From the NCBI RefSeq assembly GCF_001042905.1, contig NZ_JYLB01000006.1:310001-374000 (forward strand): 64,000 bases of DNA, given 5' to 3'. This document shows positions 54,287 through 64,000 of this stretch, one piece after another. The position numbers and the translations under genes are program-made. The notes beneath the pieces were generated by a model, which made no database searches, was not told where the DNA came from, and was given only the letters and a program-made list of their open reading frames with translations. The stretch is from Pseudomonas lini. GTDB taxonomy: Bacteria > Pseudomonadota > Gammaproteobacteria > Pseudomonadales > Pseudomonadaceae. Every line of letters begins with the position of its first letter. Position 1 is the stretch's first letter.

Positions 54287-56152
54287 TCAGCGATTGCGGG
54301 TCAGCAAGGCTGGTTTTTCGCCGCGTGGACGGCCTGGGAGTTGATCAAGCTGCTCAGGTGTCGGGAAGCGATCGCTTTTCGACTCCTTGTGAATGATCTT
54401 CGGTGCCGGGCCCCGCGGGTTCTGCACGGCCGGTTCCGAACGAGGCTGCTCGTCACGGGCCGGGCGGCGGTTGCGGGACTCTTCACGACGGGCCTGGCCG
54501 TCACGTGGAGCACCGTTGCGTGGGCCGCTGCGCTTGGCCGGCGGAGTGCCGGTGGTTGCGCCGCTGCTGCTGCGCGGACCGTTCTGGCGACCTTGTGTCT
54601 GGCCGGTGCGCGGAGCACTTGCGCCTGCGCCTTGTGCCGGTGCGCCCGGGCGGCGACCACGGCCCTGAGCCGGTTTGGCTTGAGGCACGTAATCGACGCG
54701 GTTACCGAAGTTATCGACATCGTCGTCCAGGAACTCGTCCGGAGCACGGTCAGCGGCGGCGCGAGGTGCCGGGCGCTGTTGCTCACGGGCCGGGGTGCCC
54801 TCGCGAGGCTTGTGTTCACGGGCAGGGCGATCACCACGGCCAGTGGCGGCAGGTTTTTCCTTGCCGCCCTTGTCCTTGCCTTTGTCTTTACGACCGCCGC
54901 CACCACCGCTGCCGTTCGGACCGTCGCCGCGCGGGCCACGTGGGTTGCGCGGGTTACGCACATCCGGACGCTCGCGAACTTCAGGTTTCTCGGCTTCCAC
55001 GGCGCTGGAGTCGAAGCCCATCAGGTTGCCGTCGGCAATCTTCTGCTTGGTCATGCGCTCGATGCTTTTCAGCAGTTTTTCTTCGTCCGGAGCAACCAGC
55101 GAGATCGCCTCGCCCGAGCGCCCGGCACGGCCGGTACGACCGATACGGTGCACGTAATCTTCGTCGACGTTCGGCAGTTCGAAGTTGACCACGTGGGGCA
55201 ACTGGTCGATGTCCAGGCCGCGAGCGGCGATATCGGTGGCGACCAGGATGCGCACTTCACCGGCCTTGAAGTCGGCCAGGGCTTTGGTGCGGGCGTTCTG
55301 GCTCTTGTTGCCGTGGATAGCGACGGCGGTGAGGCCGTGTTTGTCCAGGTACTCGGCCAGACGGTTGGCGCCGTGCTTGGTGCGGGTGAACACCAGTACC
55401 TGTTCCCAGGCGCCAGCGGTGATCAGGTGCGCGAGCAACGAACGCTTGTGGCTGGCGGCCAGGCGGAATACGCGCTGTTCGATCCGCTCGACCGTGGTGT
55501 TCGGCGGCGTGACTTCGATGCGTTCCGGGTTATGCAGCAGCTTGCCGGCGAGGTCGGTGATGTCTTTGGAGAACGTCGCCGAGAACAGCAGGTTCTGGCG
55601 TTTGCTCGGCAGACGAGCGAGGACCTTTTTCACGTCATGGACGAAGCCCATGTCGAGCATGCGGTCGGCTTCGTCCAGCACGAGGATTTCCACGTGGGAC
55701 AGGTCGACACTGCCTTGGCCGGCGAGGTCGAGCAGGCGACCTGGGCAGGCTACCAGCACGTCAACACCGCGGGACATGGCCTGAACCTGTGGGTTCATGC
55801 CGACGCCGCCGAAGATGCAGGCGCTGACGAATTTCAGGTCACGGGCATAGACCTTGAAGCTCTCGTGCACCTGGGCCGCGAGTTCGCGGGTTGGGGTCAG
55901 GACCAGTACGCGCGGTTGGCGTGGGCCGTGACGCTGGGATTTGTCCGGGTGACCGTTGGGAAACAACCGTTCCAGAATCGGAAGGGCGAAGCCGCCGGTT
56001 TTACCAGTACCTGTCTGTGCCGCAACCATCAGGTCGCGACCTTGCAACACGGCGGGAATGGCCCGCTGTTGCACCGGAGTAGGCTCGGTATAGCCCGCTG
56101 CCTCGATGGCGCGGACTAAAGCCTCGGAGAGACCGAGGGAAGCAAAGGACAT
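54287..56152 (-). CDS. rhlE: DEAD-box RNA helicase (RhlE-like) with basic low-complexity tail
   Basis: This 621-residue helicase has the Q motif ([26 protein letters not shown]), Walker [16 protein letters not shown] box [17 protein letters not shown] motif LFSATF and motif [15 protein letters not shown]. From about residue 385 the sequence becomes an Arg/Gly/Pro-rich disordered tail of over 200 residues with [13 protein letters not shown]-like repeats, expected to bind RNA. I chose the start at 56152 as in the RhlE family. Confidence 0.93.
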   Translation of the reverse strand: MSFASLGLSEALVRAIEAAGYTEPTPVQQRAIPAVLQGRDLMVAAQTGTGKTGGFALPILERLFPNGHPDKSQRHGPRQPRVLVLTPTRELAAQVHESFKVYARDLKFVSACIFGGVGMNPQVQAMSRGVDVLVACPGRLLDLAGQGSVDLSHVEILVLDEADRMLDMGFVHDVKKVLARLPSKRQNLLFSATFSKDITDLAGKLLHNPERIEVTPPNTTVERIEQRVFRLAASHKRSLLAHLITAGAWEQVLVFTRTKHGANRLAEYLDKHGLTAVAIHGNKSQNARTKALADFKAGEVRILVATDIAARGLDIDQLPHVVNFELPNVDEDYVHRIGRTGRAGRSGEAISLVAPDEEKLLKSIERMTKQKIADGNLMGFDSSAVEAEKPEVRERPDVRNPRNPRGPRGDGPNGSGGGGGRKDKGKDKGGKEKPAATGRGDRPAREHKPREGTPAREQQRPAPRAAADRAPDEFLDDDVDNFGNRVDYVPQAKPAQGRGRRPGAPAQGAGASAPRTGQTQGRQNGPRSSSGATTGTPPAKRSGPRNGAPRDGQARREESRNRRPARDEQPRSEPAVQNPRGPAPKIIHKESKSDRFPTPEQLDQLPGRPRGEKPALLTRNR

Positions 56153-56374
56153 GAGTAATCCTGTTTTAGTTAGGGCTTGGCCCAATGGGAGTCTTGCCTG
56201 GCGCGAATCGCGTTTAAGAGGACGCAATCCCGTCCGGTCCTGCTGGGCCTCGAAGGCTCGTCTGGAGCGCTCGCGCGGGCTGAAAAGCTGCGCTGTAGCG
56301 GGATCGAGATGCCTTGAACAAGTCCGAGCGTCCGGGCGTGAGCCTGGCGGGAAGGCCGGAGTATAACAGAGCAA

Positions 56375-57190
56375 TCACTGCGCGCCGCTTTCCTGCTGCT
56401 CAACGGTTTTTCCGCCGGTTGCGGTGGCGCTGGCGGCTCGTGCTTCGGGGGCGGGGCCGGCGCCATAGCGGGCGCTCAGTTCGGCGTAGGCCGGTTCGCG
56501 CTTGAAACGTTTGAGTTCGGCACCGAAACGCTGCACCAACAAATCCATCCCGGCATTGCGGCGTACCGCCAGAAACTGGCTTTGCTGGCTGATGATGATC
56601 GGGTTCTCGGTGATCTTGTCGCGGATATTCAGTTGATCGAGCAAATGCTGGCCGACTCGGCGATCGGTGATCAGCAGGTCGATGCGGCCGCGCACCAGTT
56701 TGCCGAAGTTGGCTTCATGGGTGGGGGCAGGCTCTTGGGTGAACAGCGTCGATTCGCTGAAGTCCTTGCTGTACAGGTAGCCCGGCGAGGTGCCGATGGT
56801 CAGGCCTTTCAGATCATCCAGCGTGCGAAACGGATACGGTCGCTCGTTGGCATAGAACATTACGAATTCGACTTGCGAGAGCGGTTCGCTGGGGTAGAGC
56901 AGGGTCGCGTCGCGTTCAGCGCTGTGGAAAATATCCAGCGCGCCATCCGCCTGGCCTTGCTCAAGCATCGACAGGCAGCGTTTCCATGGCAGGAACTGCC
57001 ATTCCACGTCGATCCCGAGGCGTTTGAAGACGATGGCCGTGGTTTCGTAGTCCAGGCCCAGCGATTTGCCGTTTTCCTCGTACACATAAGGTGCCCAGGG
57101 CTCGGTGACAATACGCAACTTCTCGCCCCGAGCGGTGAAGCTCAGGCAAGTGAACAGAAGCACGGTCAGTAACTGAGCGATCAGGGGCAT
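56375..57190 (-). CDS. Periplasmic amino-acid-binding protein (SBP family 3)
   Basis: This 271-residue exported protein has a signal peptide (about 22 residues) and the SBP_bac_3 features LRIVTEPWAPYVYEENG, GLDYETTAIVFKRLGIDVEWQF, GQADGALDIFHSAERDATL. The last 25 residues are low-complexity (Ala/Thr/Gly/Gln) and differ from the usual end. There is no transporter gene beside it. It lies upstream of rhlE in the same direction but with 222 bases between. Confidence 0.85.
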   Translation of the reverse strand: MPLIAQLLTVLLFTCLSFTARGEKLRIVTEPWAPYVYEENGKSLGLDYETTAIVFKRLGIDVEWQFLPWKRCLSMLEQGQADGALDIFHSAERDATLLYPSEPLSQVEFVMFYANERPYPFRTLDDLKGLTIGTSPGYLYSKDFSESTLFTQEPAPTHEANFGKLVRGRIDLLITDRRVGQHLLDQLNIRDKITENPIIISQQSQFLAVRRNAGMDLLVQRFGAELKRFKREPAYAELSARYGAGPAPEARAASATATGGKTVEQQESGAQ

Positions 57191-57284
57191 GGCTTGAGAT
57201 TACGACGAGAAATCATAAAGAGCCAGAAACCGGATCCAGAAGCTCTGGCTCAAGGTATGGCTGCACAATAAAGGGGCGCCGGAA

Positions 57285-57362
57285 AGCAAAAGATCGCAGC
57301 CTTCGACAGCTTCCACAGGCGCGTAGGAGCTGCCGAAGGCTGCGATCTTTTGATCTTGCCTT
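57285..57362. repeat. REPIN of the GATCGCAGCC type
   Basis: Inverted arms GCAAAAGATCGCAGCCTTCG and GAAGGCTGCGATCTTTTGAT lie around a short loop. It belongs to the same family as 14427. Confidence 0.87.
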
Positions 57363-57384
57363 TGCTTTTGCTTCTGCTGTGTTT

Positions 57385-58230
57385 TTAACGCGGCAACTTC
57401 AGGTTGTTCCACACCGCCAGACTCGGCTCAGCCTGGTTCAGCGTGTAGAAATGCAGCCCTGGAGCGCCACCCTGCAGCAGGCGTTCGCACATCTCGGTGA
57501 TGACTTGCTCACCAAAGCCTTGAATGCTTTGGGTGTCGTCGCCGTAGGCTTCCAGTTGCTTGCGGATCCAGCGCGGGATTTCCGCACCGCAAGCGTCGGA
57601 AAAGCGCGCGAGCTTGCTGTAGTTGGTGATCGGCATGATCCCTGGCACGATCGGGATGTTCACACCCTTCGCCCGTACACGCTCGACGAAGTAGAAGTAG
57701 CTGTCGGCGTTGAAGAAGTACTGGGTGATCGCACTGTTGGCGCCGGCGTTGGCCTTGCGCACGAAGTTGTTAAGATCGTCTTCAAAATTGCGCGCTTGCG
57801 GATGCATTTCCGGGTAAGCGGCGACTTCGATGTGGAAATGATCGCCGGTTTCTTCACGAATGAATTCAACCAGGTCATTGGCGTGACGCATCTCGCCGCT
57901 GGCCATGCCCATGCCCGAAGGCAGGTCACCGCGAAGCGCAACGATACGCGTGATGCCGGCTGCCTTGTACTGGCTCAGCAGGCCACGCAGGTCGTCCTTG
58001 CTGTCGCCCACGCAAGACAAATGCGGTGCGGCAGGGACTTTGACTTCGCTTTCAAGCTGCAACACGGTGTTGAGGGTGCGATCACGGGTCGAACCACCAG
58101 CGCCGTAGGTGCAGGAGAAGAAGTCAGGGTTGAAGGTCGCCAGATGACGGGCAGTGGCGATCAGTTTTTCATGCCCAGCATCGGTCTTCGTAGGGAAGAA
58201 CTCGAAACTGTAGCGACGGTCTTGGGACAT
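57385..58230 (-). CDS. metF: Methylenetetrahydrofolate reductase MetF
   Basis: This 281-residue flavoprotein reduces methylene-THF to methyl-THF for methionine synthesis. It begins MSQDRRYSFEFFPTKTDAGHEKL, then FFSCTYGAGGSTRDRTLNTV and ITQYFFNADSYFYFVERV, all typical. I chose the ATG at 58230; another ATG lies two codons upstream. It is downstream of ahcY, separated by a REPIN. Confidence 0.96.
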   Translation of the reverse strand: MSQDRRYSFEFFPTKTDAGHEKLIATARHLATFNPDFFSCTYGAGGSTRDRTLNTVLQLESEVKVPAAPHLSCVGDSKDDLRGLLSQYKAAGITRIVALRGDLPSGMGMASGEMRHANDLVEFIREETGDHFHIEVAAYPEMHPQARNFEDDLNNFVRKANAGANSAITQYFFNADSYFYFVERVRAKGVNIPIVPGIMPITNYSKLARFSDACGAEIPRWIRKQLEAYGDDTQSIQGFGEQVITEMCERLLQGGAPGLHFYTLNQAEPSLAVWNNLKLPR

Positions 58231-58275
58231 GGTCATATCCTTGGAAACACGTAAGCCGGACGCTTGCACATCCCA

Positions 58276-58366
58276 ATGTGGGAGCGGGCTTGCTCGCGAA
58301 GGCGGTGGGTCAGACGACATTAATGTTGAATGTTAAACCGCCTTCGCGAGCAAGCCCGCTCCCACA
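58276..58366. repeat. REPIN between ahcY and metF
   Basis: The inverted arms TGTGGGAGCGGGCTTGCTCG and its complement lie in the 160-base gap between two genes that both serve the SAM cycle. Confidence 0.88.
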
Positions 58367-58390
58367 AGGGAGAGCAGGCAGCAGGACCAA

Positions 58391-60525
<2,135 letters not shown>

Positions 60526-60540
60526 AATCGGCGGCGCGGC

Positions 60541-60635
60541 CTTCGCGAGCAAGCCCGCTCCCACATTGAATCGCGTTGAACAATGATTCTGTGTGTTGCA
60601 CAAATCGAGTGTGGGAGCGGGCTTGCTCGCGAAAG
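60541..60635. repeat. REPIN
   Basis: The inverted arms CTTCGCGAGCAAGCCCGCTC and its complement lie between the thioesterase gene and the FNT gene. Confidence 0.88.
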
Positions 60636-60729
60636 CGGTCTATCGGTTAAAGAGGATTTCATGGACCACTGAACAGCTCCGAACCCCGCGTGTCGTAATT
60701 AAACGACACGCCACTGGTTCAGGAGCTTT

Positions 60730-61617
60730 ATGGACACGCCCAAAGACGGCAAGACCCCGGACCTCTCGGCACAAGAACAACGCGAGGTCGACAAGAACCA
60801 GCCACCGCGCGCGGCGGTGCTGCACGAAATCATTCGCACCCAAGGTGATAAGGAGCTTGAGCGTAGCGTTGCGGCGCTGTGGTGGTCGGCCCTGGCTGCG
60901 GGTTTGACCATGGGCTTGTCACTGATGGGCATGGGGCTGCTCAACTCGCGTCTGCCGGACAGCGAAGGCTTCAAGGTGATCGCCAGCTTCGGTTACTGCG
61001 CAGGTTTTCTCGCGGTGATTCTGGCTCGTCAGCAACTCTTTACCGAGAACACCCTGACCGCCGTGCTGCCAATCATGAGCAAGCCTACGCTGGGTAATTT
61101 CGGTCGGTTGTTTCGGCTGTGGTCGATCGTTCTGGTGGGCAACCTCTGCGGCACCTTGCTGGTGGCGTATGTGATGTTGCATCTGCCGATTTTCGACGCC
61201 AAGACCGACTTGGCCTTCCTCGACATCGGACGCAAGGTCATGGAGAACGACGCGAGCAAAATGTTCGCCAAAGGCATCATCTCTGGCTGGATGATCGCCA
61301 CCATGGTCTGGATGATCCCGTCCATGGAAAGCGCCAAGATGTGGATCATCATCCTCATCACCTATTTCATGGCGCTGGGAGACTTCACTCACATCGTGGT
61401 CGGATCGGTCGAGGTCTCGTACCTGGTGTTTGCCGGCGAGTTGCCGTGGAAAGATTTCTGGCTGGTGTTCGCGGGTCCCACGCTAGTGGGGAACATCATC
61501 GGTGGCAGTTTTATCTTCGCGCTGATCAGTCACGCGCAGATTCGCAGTGAAAGCGGGCCGCCGAAGACATCTGCGGAACAGAGTCAGGAGCCCGAACCGC
61601 AGAAGACCAAAAAATGA
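60730..61617 (+). CDS. Formate/nitrite transporter family channel (YfdC-like)
   Basis: This 295-residue protein has a charged 60-residue N-terminus and six membrane helices of the FNT fold, with the typical LARQQLFTENTLTAVLP and the pore segment GDFTHIVVGSVEVSYLVFAG. Substrate unknown. No formate or nitrite enzyme genes are close. Confidence 0.87.
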   Translation: MDTPKDGKTPDLSAQEQREVDKNQPPRAAVLHEIIRTQGDKELERSVAALWWSALAAGLTMGLSLMGMGLLNSRLPDSEGFKVIASFGYCAGFLAVILARQQLFTENTLTAVLPIMSKPTLGNFGRLFRLWSIVLVGNLCGTLLVAYVMLHLPIFDAKTDLAFLDIGRKVMENDASKMFAKGIISGWMIATMVWMIPSMESAKMWIIILITYFMALGDFTHIVVGSVEVSYLVFAGELPWKDFWLVFAGPTLVGNIIGGSFIFALISHAQIRSESGPPKTSAEQSQEPEPQKTKK

Positions 61618-61629
61618 AGGGTAAAGTAC

Positions 61630-61663
61630 CTGCCAGTCAGTTAAGCGCAAGCCCGCTCCCACA
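61630..61663. repeat. Solo end of the MITE-like element fused to a REP arm
   Basis: TGCCAGTCAGTTAAGCG matches the terminal inverted repeat at 48158-48175 plus its two inner bases. It runs directly into the REP arm CAAGCCCGCTCCCACA. Only one end is present, so this looks like a deletion remnant. Confidence 0.65.
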
Positions 61664-61679
61664 AGTTTCTGGTCGGCAT

Positions 61680-62849
61680 TTAGCCGGACACATTGACCGC
61701 GACAGCACTGCGGCGCTGCAGGTAGATGAAAAACAGCGCCGTCAGTACCGTCAACCCGCTGACCAGTGCGCCGGTCCACGGCAAATCCGCCAGGTCCGCG
61801 CCACTGGCCACAACCAGCCCGCCAATCCATGCCCCGGCTGCGTTGCCGAGATTGAATGCGCTTTGATTCAACGTCGATCCAAGGTTCGGCGCTTCATGAG
61901 CCTGATCGATGATCAGCAATTGCAAAATCGGGCACAGCGCGAACGCGAAGATGCCCCACAACACCAGCGTGATCGCCGCCGGGATCACTGAGTGACTGGT
62001 CTGACTGAAAGCGGCCAGCACGACGACCACAGCCAGGGCCATACCGACCAGAGAAGGCAGCAAACGACTGTCCGCCAGTCGGCCGCCAAGCATGCTGCCC
62101 GCCGTCAAGCCTACCCCGAACAACAGCAGCATGATGGTCACGCCATGCGGGCTGACACCGGTGATGTCTTGCAGAATCGGCGCGATATAGGTGAACACGC
62201 TGAACAGACTGGTGGACGCCAGCACGCTCATGCCCAGCGCCAGCAGCACGTTGACCTTGCCCAGCACTTTGAACTCGCTGGCCAGGTTGGCTTTGTCCAT
62301 GGGGATTTCCTTGGGCAGCCAAACCCACTGTGCGATGGCCGCAATCACGCCGATCACCGAAACCGCCCAAAACGTCGAGCGCCAGCCGGCGTATTGCCCG
62401 AGCGCGGTGCCCAATGGAACGCCCAGCACGTTGGCCAGCGTCAGGCCGGTGAACATCATGGCAATCGCTTGGGCTCGTTTGTTCGGTGCCACCAAACCGG
62501 CAGCGACCACTGAACCGATGCCGAAAAACGCGCCATGGCACAACGCGGTGATCACTCGCGCGGCCATCAAAGTGGCGTAGTTCGGCGCCAGGGCGCAAAG
62601 GATATTGCCGAGAATGAACATCAGCGTCATGCCCAGCAGTGTGGCTTTGCGCGGCATGTTGGCCGTACCGACCGCGAGGATCGGCGCACCGAACACCACG
62701 CCCAGGGCGTAACCGGTGATGAGCAGGCCCGCGTGAGGAATGCTCACGGCGAGGTCGCGGGCGACATCGGGCAGCAAGCCCATGATGACGAATTCAGTGG
62801 TGCCGATTCCGAAGGCGGCAACGGCCAGTGCAAGCAAGGCGAGTGGCAT
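61680..62849 (-). CDS. Major facilitator superfamily transporter (AraJ/YdhP-like)
   Basis: This 389-residue protein has twelve membrane segments. The N-terminal AFGIGTTEFVIMGLLPDVARDL and the loop 2-3 region are typical of the drug-proton antiporter-1 group that includes AraJ and YdhP. Export substrate unknown. I chose the ATG at 62849 over TTG at 62855. Confidence 0.88.
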   Translation of the reverse strand: MPLALLALAVAAFGIGTTEFVIMGLLPDVARDLAVSIPHAGLLITGYALGVVFGAPILAVGTANMPRKATLLGMTLMFILGNILCALAPNYATLMAARVITALCHGAFFGIGSVVAAGLVAPNKRAQAIAMMFTGLTLANVLGVPLGTALGQYAGWRSTFWAVSVIGVIAAIAQWVWLPKEIPMDKANLASEFKVLGKVNVLLALGMSVLASTSLFSVFTYIAPILQDITGVSPHGVTIMLLLFGVGLTAGSMLGGRLADSRLLPSLVGMALAVVVVLAAFSQTSHSVIPAAITLVLWGIFAFALCPILQLLIIDQAHEAPNLGSTLNQSAFNLGNAAGAWIGGLVVASGADLADLPWTGALVSGLTVLTALFFIYLQRRSAVAVNVSG

Positions 62850-63071
62850 GCGCAAGGTCTCTGTCGGTAGTCTTGACGCTTTGATCAGGCATACGCAGGC
62901 CGACGCCCGTTCTCGGTGAGAGCGGGCGGAGGCAGAAATTATTGGAATTAGTGTGTGCGCAACTGAGTGCGGCGTGGTCGCTTGCAGTATAAACAGCTGC
63001 GGACATATGGCGAATCAATTCTCTGCCCCGCCCTTGTCGGGGGAGGGTAAGGGCAAAATAAGGAGTGTGCC

Positions 63072-63905
63072 GTGCTTGCGACGGTTCTGGTGTTGGTGGC
63101 GGCGCTGTTGCACGCGGCGTGGAATACCCTGATCAAATTCAGCGCGGAGCGGCTGTTGGTGGTGGCTTGCATGGACAGCGTGGCGCTGCTGTTTGTCGCC
63201 CTGATGCTGCCCTTCGTGGCGCTGCCACCACTGGAAATGTGGTCGTGGATTCTCGCGTCGGCAGCATTCGAGTTGCTCTATCGCTACCTGTTGATCCAGG
63301 CCTATCGGGTCGGCGATCTCGGTCTGGTCTATCCCTTGATGCGTGGCCTGTCGCCGCTGGTGGTGCTGGCGCTGACGCTGATCTTCGCCGGGGAAGTGCT
63401 GACGGCTCAGCAGATCTTCGGGATTTTGCTGATCCCGTTCGGCATGTTGTGCTTGCTCTGGCAGGGCGGTGGCGGGGTGCGCCTGCCGTGGTCGATGCTG
63501 CCGGTGGTGGCGCTCATCGGGTTGTGCATCGGGTGCTACACCTTCATCGATGGCCAAGCCTTGCGCCGCTGGTCCCACCCATTGGACTACCTGGTTTGGG
63601 TCACCTTGCTCAGTGCCTGGCCGTTCCCATTGCTGGCGCTGGTACGCAAGCGGCCGGCGTTCATGCTGTTCTGGCGCGAGCAGTGGAGGTTGGGATTGGC
63701 GGTCGGGTTTTGCGTGCTGTTCAGCTACGCTCTGGTGCTGTGGGCCATGCAGCTCGGTTCCATTGCCGAAGCCGCGGCGTTGCGCGAGATCAGTGTGATT
63801 CTGGTGGTGCTGTTTGGGATGCGTTACCTGAAAGAACCTTTCGGCAGGCCCCGGCTCTTAGCCTGTGGACTGGTGCTGATCGGCATGTTGGTGATGAAGT
63901 TTTAG
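63072..63905 (+). CDS. EamA/DMT family transporter
   Basis: This 277-residue protein has eight to ten membrane segments. Two EamA halves are visible: ALLHAAWNTLIKFSAERLLV with GLVYPLMRGLSPLVV, and GCYTFIDGQALRRW with GSIAEAAALREISVILVV. Substrate unknown. It starts with GTG after AAGGAGTG-like sequence (AATAAGGAGTGTGCC). Confidence 0.85.
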   Translation: MLATVLVLVAALLHAAWNTLIKFSAERLLVVACMDSVALLFVALMLPFVALPPLEMWSWILASAAFELLYRYLLIQAYRVGDLGLVYPLMRGLSPLVVLALTLIFAGEVLTAQQIFGILLIPFGMLCLLWQGGGGVRLPWSMLPVVALIGLCIGCYTFIDGQALRRWSHPLDYLVWVTLLSAWPFPLLALVRKRPAFMLFWREQWRLGLAVGFCVLFSYALVLWAMQLGSIAEAAALREISVILVVLFGMRYLKEPFGRPRLLACGLVLIGMLVMKF

Positions 63906-63955
63906 TCGCCCCTGATGGAATTCGATTTTCTATAACTTGAAGAAGGGACTGCGTT

Positions 63956-64000
63956 ATGACGGTTGCTCTGTGGTGTATTTTGATTGCGATCTGCTTGCCT
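63956..64000 (+). CDS. Start of a gene cut by the window edge, possibly MAPEG family
   Basis: Only 15 codons are present (MTVALWCILIAICLP), preceded by GAAGAAGGGA. The hydrophobic N-terminus resembles pseudomonad MAPEG membrane proteins, but the fragment is too short to be sure. Confidence 0.35.
   Translation, partial: MTVALWCILIAICLP

Overview
This window is chromosomal DNA of a fluorescent pseudomonad, most likely the Pseudomonas fluorescens group. Three things support this. The GC content is high. From memory, the gene order follows P. aeruginosa PAO1 from about PA0373 to PA0433: ftsYEX-rpoH, thiSG-trmB, hemW-rdgB-metWX-proC-yggS/pilT, pyrX-pyrB-pyrR-ruvX-algH-tonB3-gshB-pilGHIJ-chpA, then rsmE, bioA, an amine oxidase, yceI, rhlE, metF and ahcY. 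The intergenic gaps are also crowded with REP/REPIN palindromes of the type common in this group. I see no tRNA, rRNA, CRISPR array, prophage or complete insertion sequence.

Layout. 1-3015 holds the end of ftsY, then ftsE, ftsX and rpoH. 3146-6651 holds mtgA, a DUF423 protein, thiS, thiG, trmB and a DUF3392 protein. 6661-13327 is a long leftward run of tightly spaced housekeeping genes (hemW, rdgB, DUF4426, metW, metX, yggU, yggT, proC, yggS), with pilT divergent from it. 14528-15830 holds a cell-wall peptidase and a tandem TM2 protein. 15942-21974 is leftward: pyrC-like pyrX, pyrB, pyrR, ruvX, algH, a TonB and gshB. 22196-32166 is the rightward Pil-Chp chemosensory operon that controls type IV pili (pilG, pilH, pilI, pilJ, chpA, chpC); it has no pilK and no chpB.

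32164-42753 is the accessory part. Three copies of a roughly 110-bp composite palindrome divide it into two blocks. The first block has a small DUF6124 gene, behind a leader whose two complementary boxes resemble a C4-type antisense RNA arrangement, and a winged-helix/nucleotidyltransferase gene coupled to a HEPN-like gene that resembles a toxin-antitoxin pair. The second block is a complete biotin-independent malonate decarboxylase and transport operon (mdcABCDEGHLM), with its LysR regulator mdcR beyond the third repeat.

42913-47093 holds a hemolysin III-family protein and a small catabolic unit: a LysR regulator, a D-amino acid dehydrogenase-like oxidase, a RidA protein and a solute-binding protein. 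47226-64000 returns to mostly core genes: rsmE, bioA, an exported flavin amine oxidase, a beta-propeller gene of lower GC, cytochrome b561 with yceI, rhlE, a solute-binding protein, metF, ahcY under a SAH riboswitch, a thioesterase, an FNT channel, an MFS pump, an EamA transporter and the start of one more gene.

The items most worth a second look are the C4-like leader of the DUF6124 gene, the HTH-nucleotidyltransferase/HEPN pair with its candidate operator, the repeats that bound both accessory blocks and supply stop codons, and a small MITE-like element inserted in a REPIN at 48043-48175.
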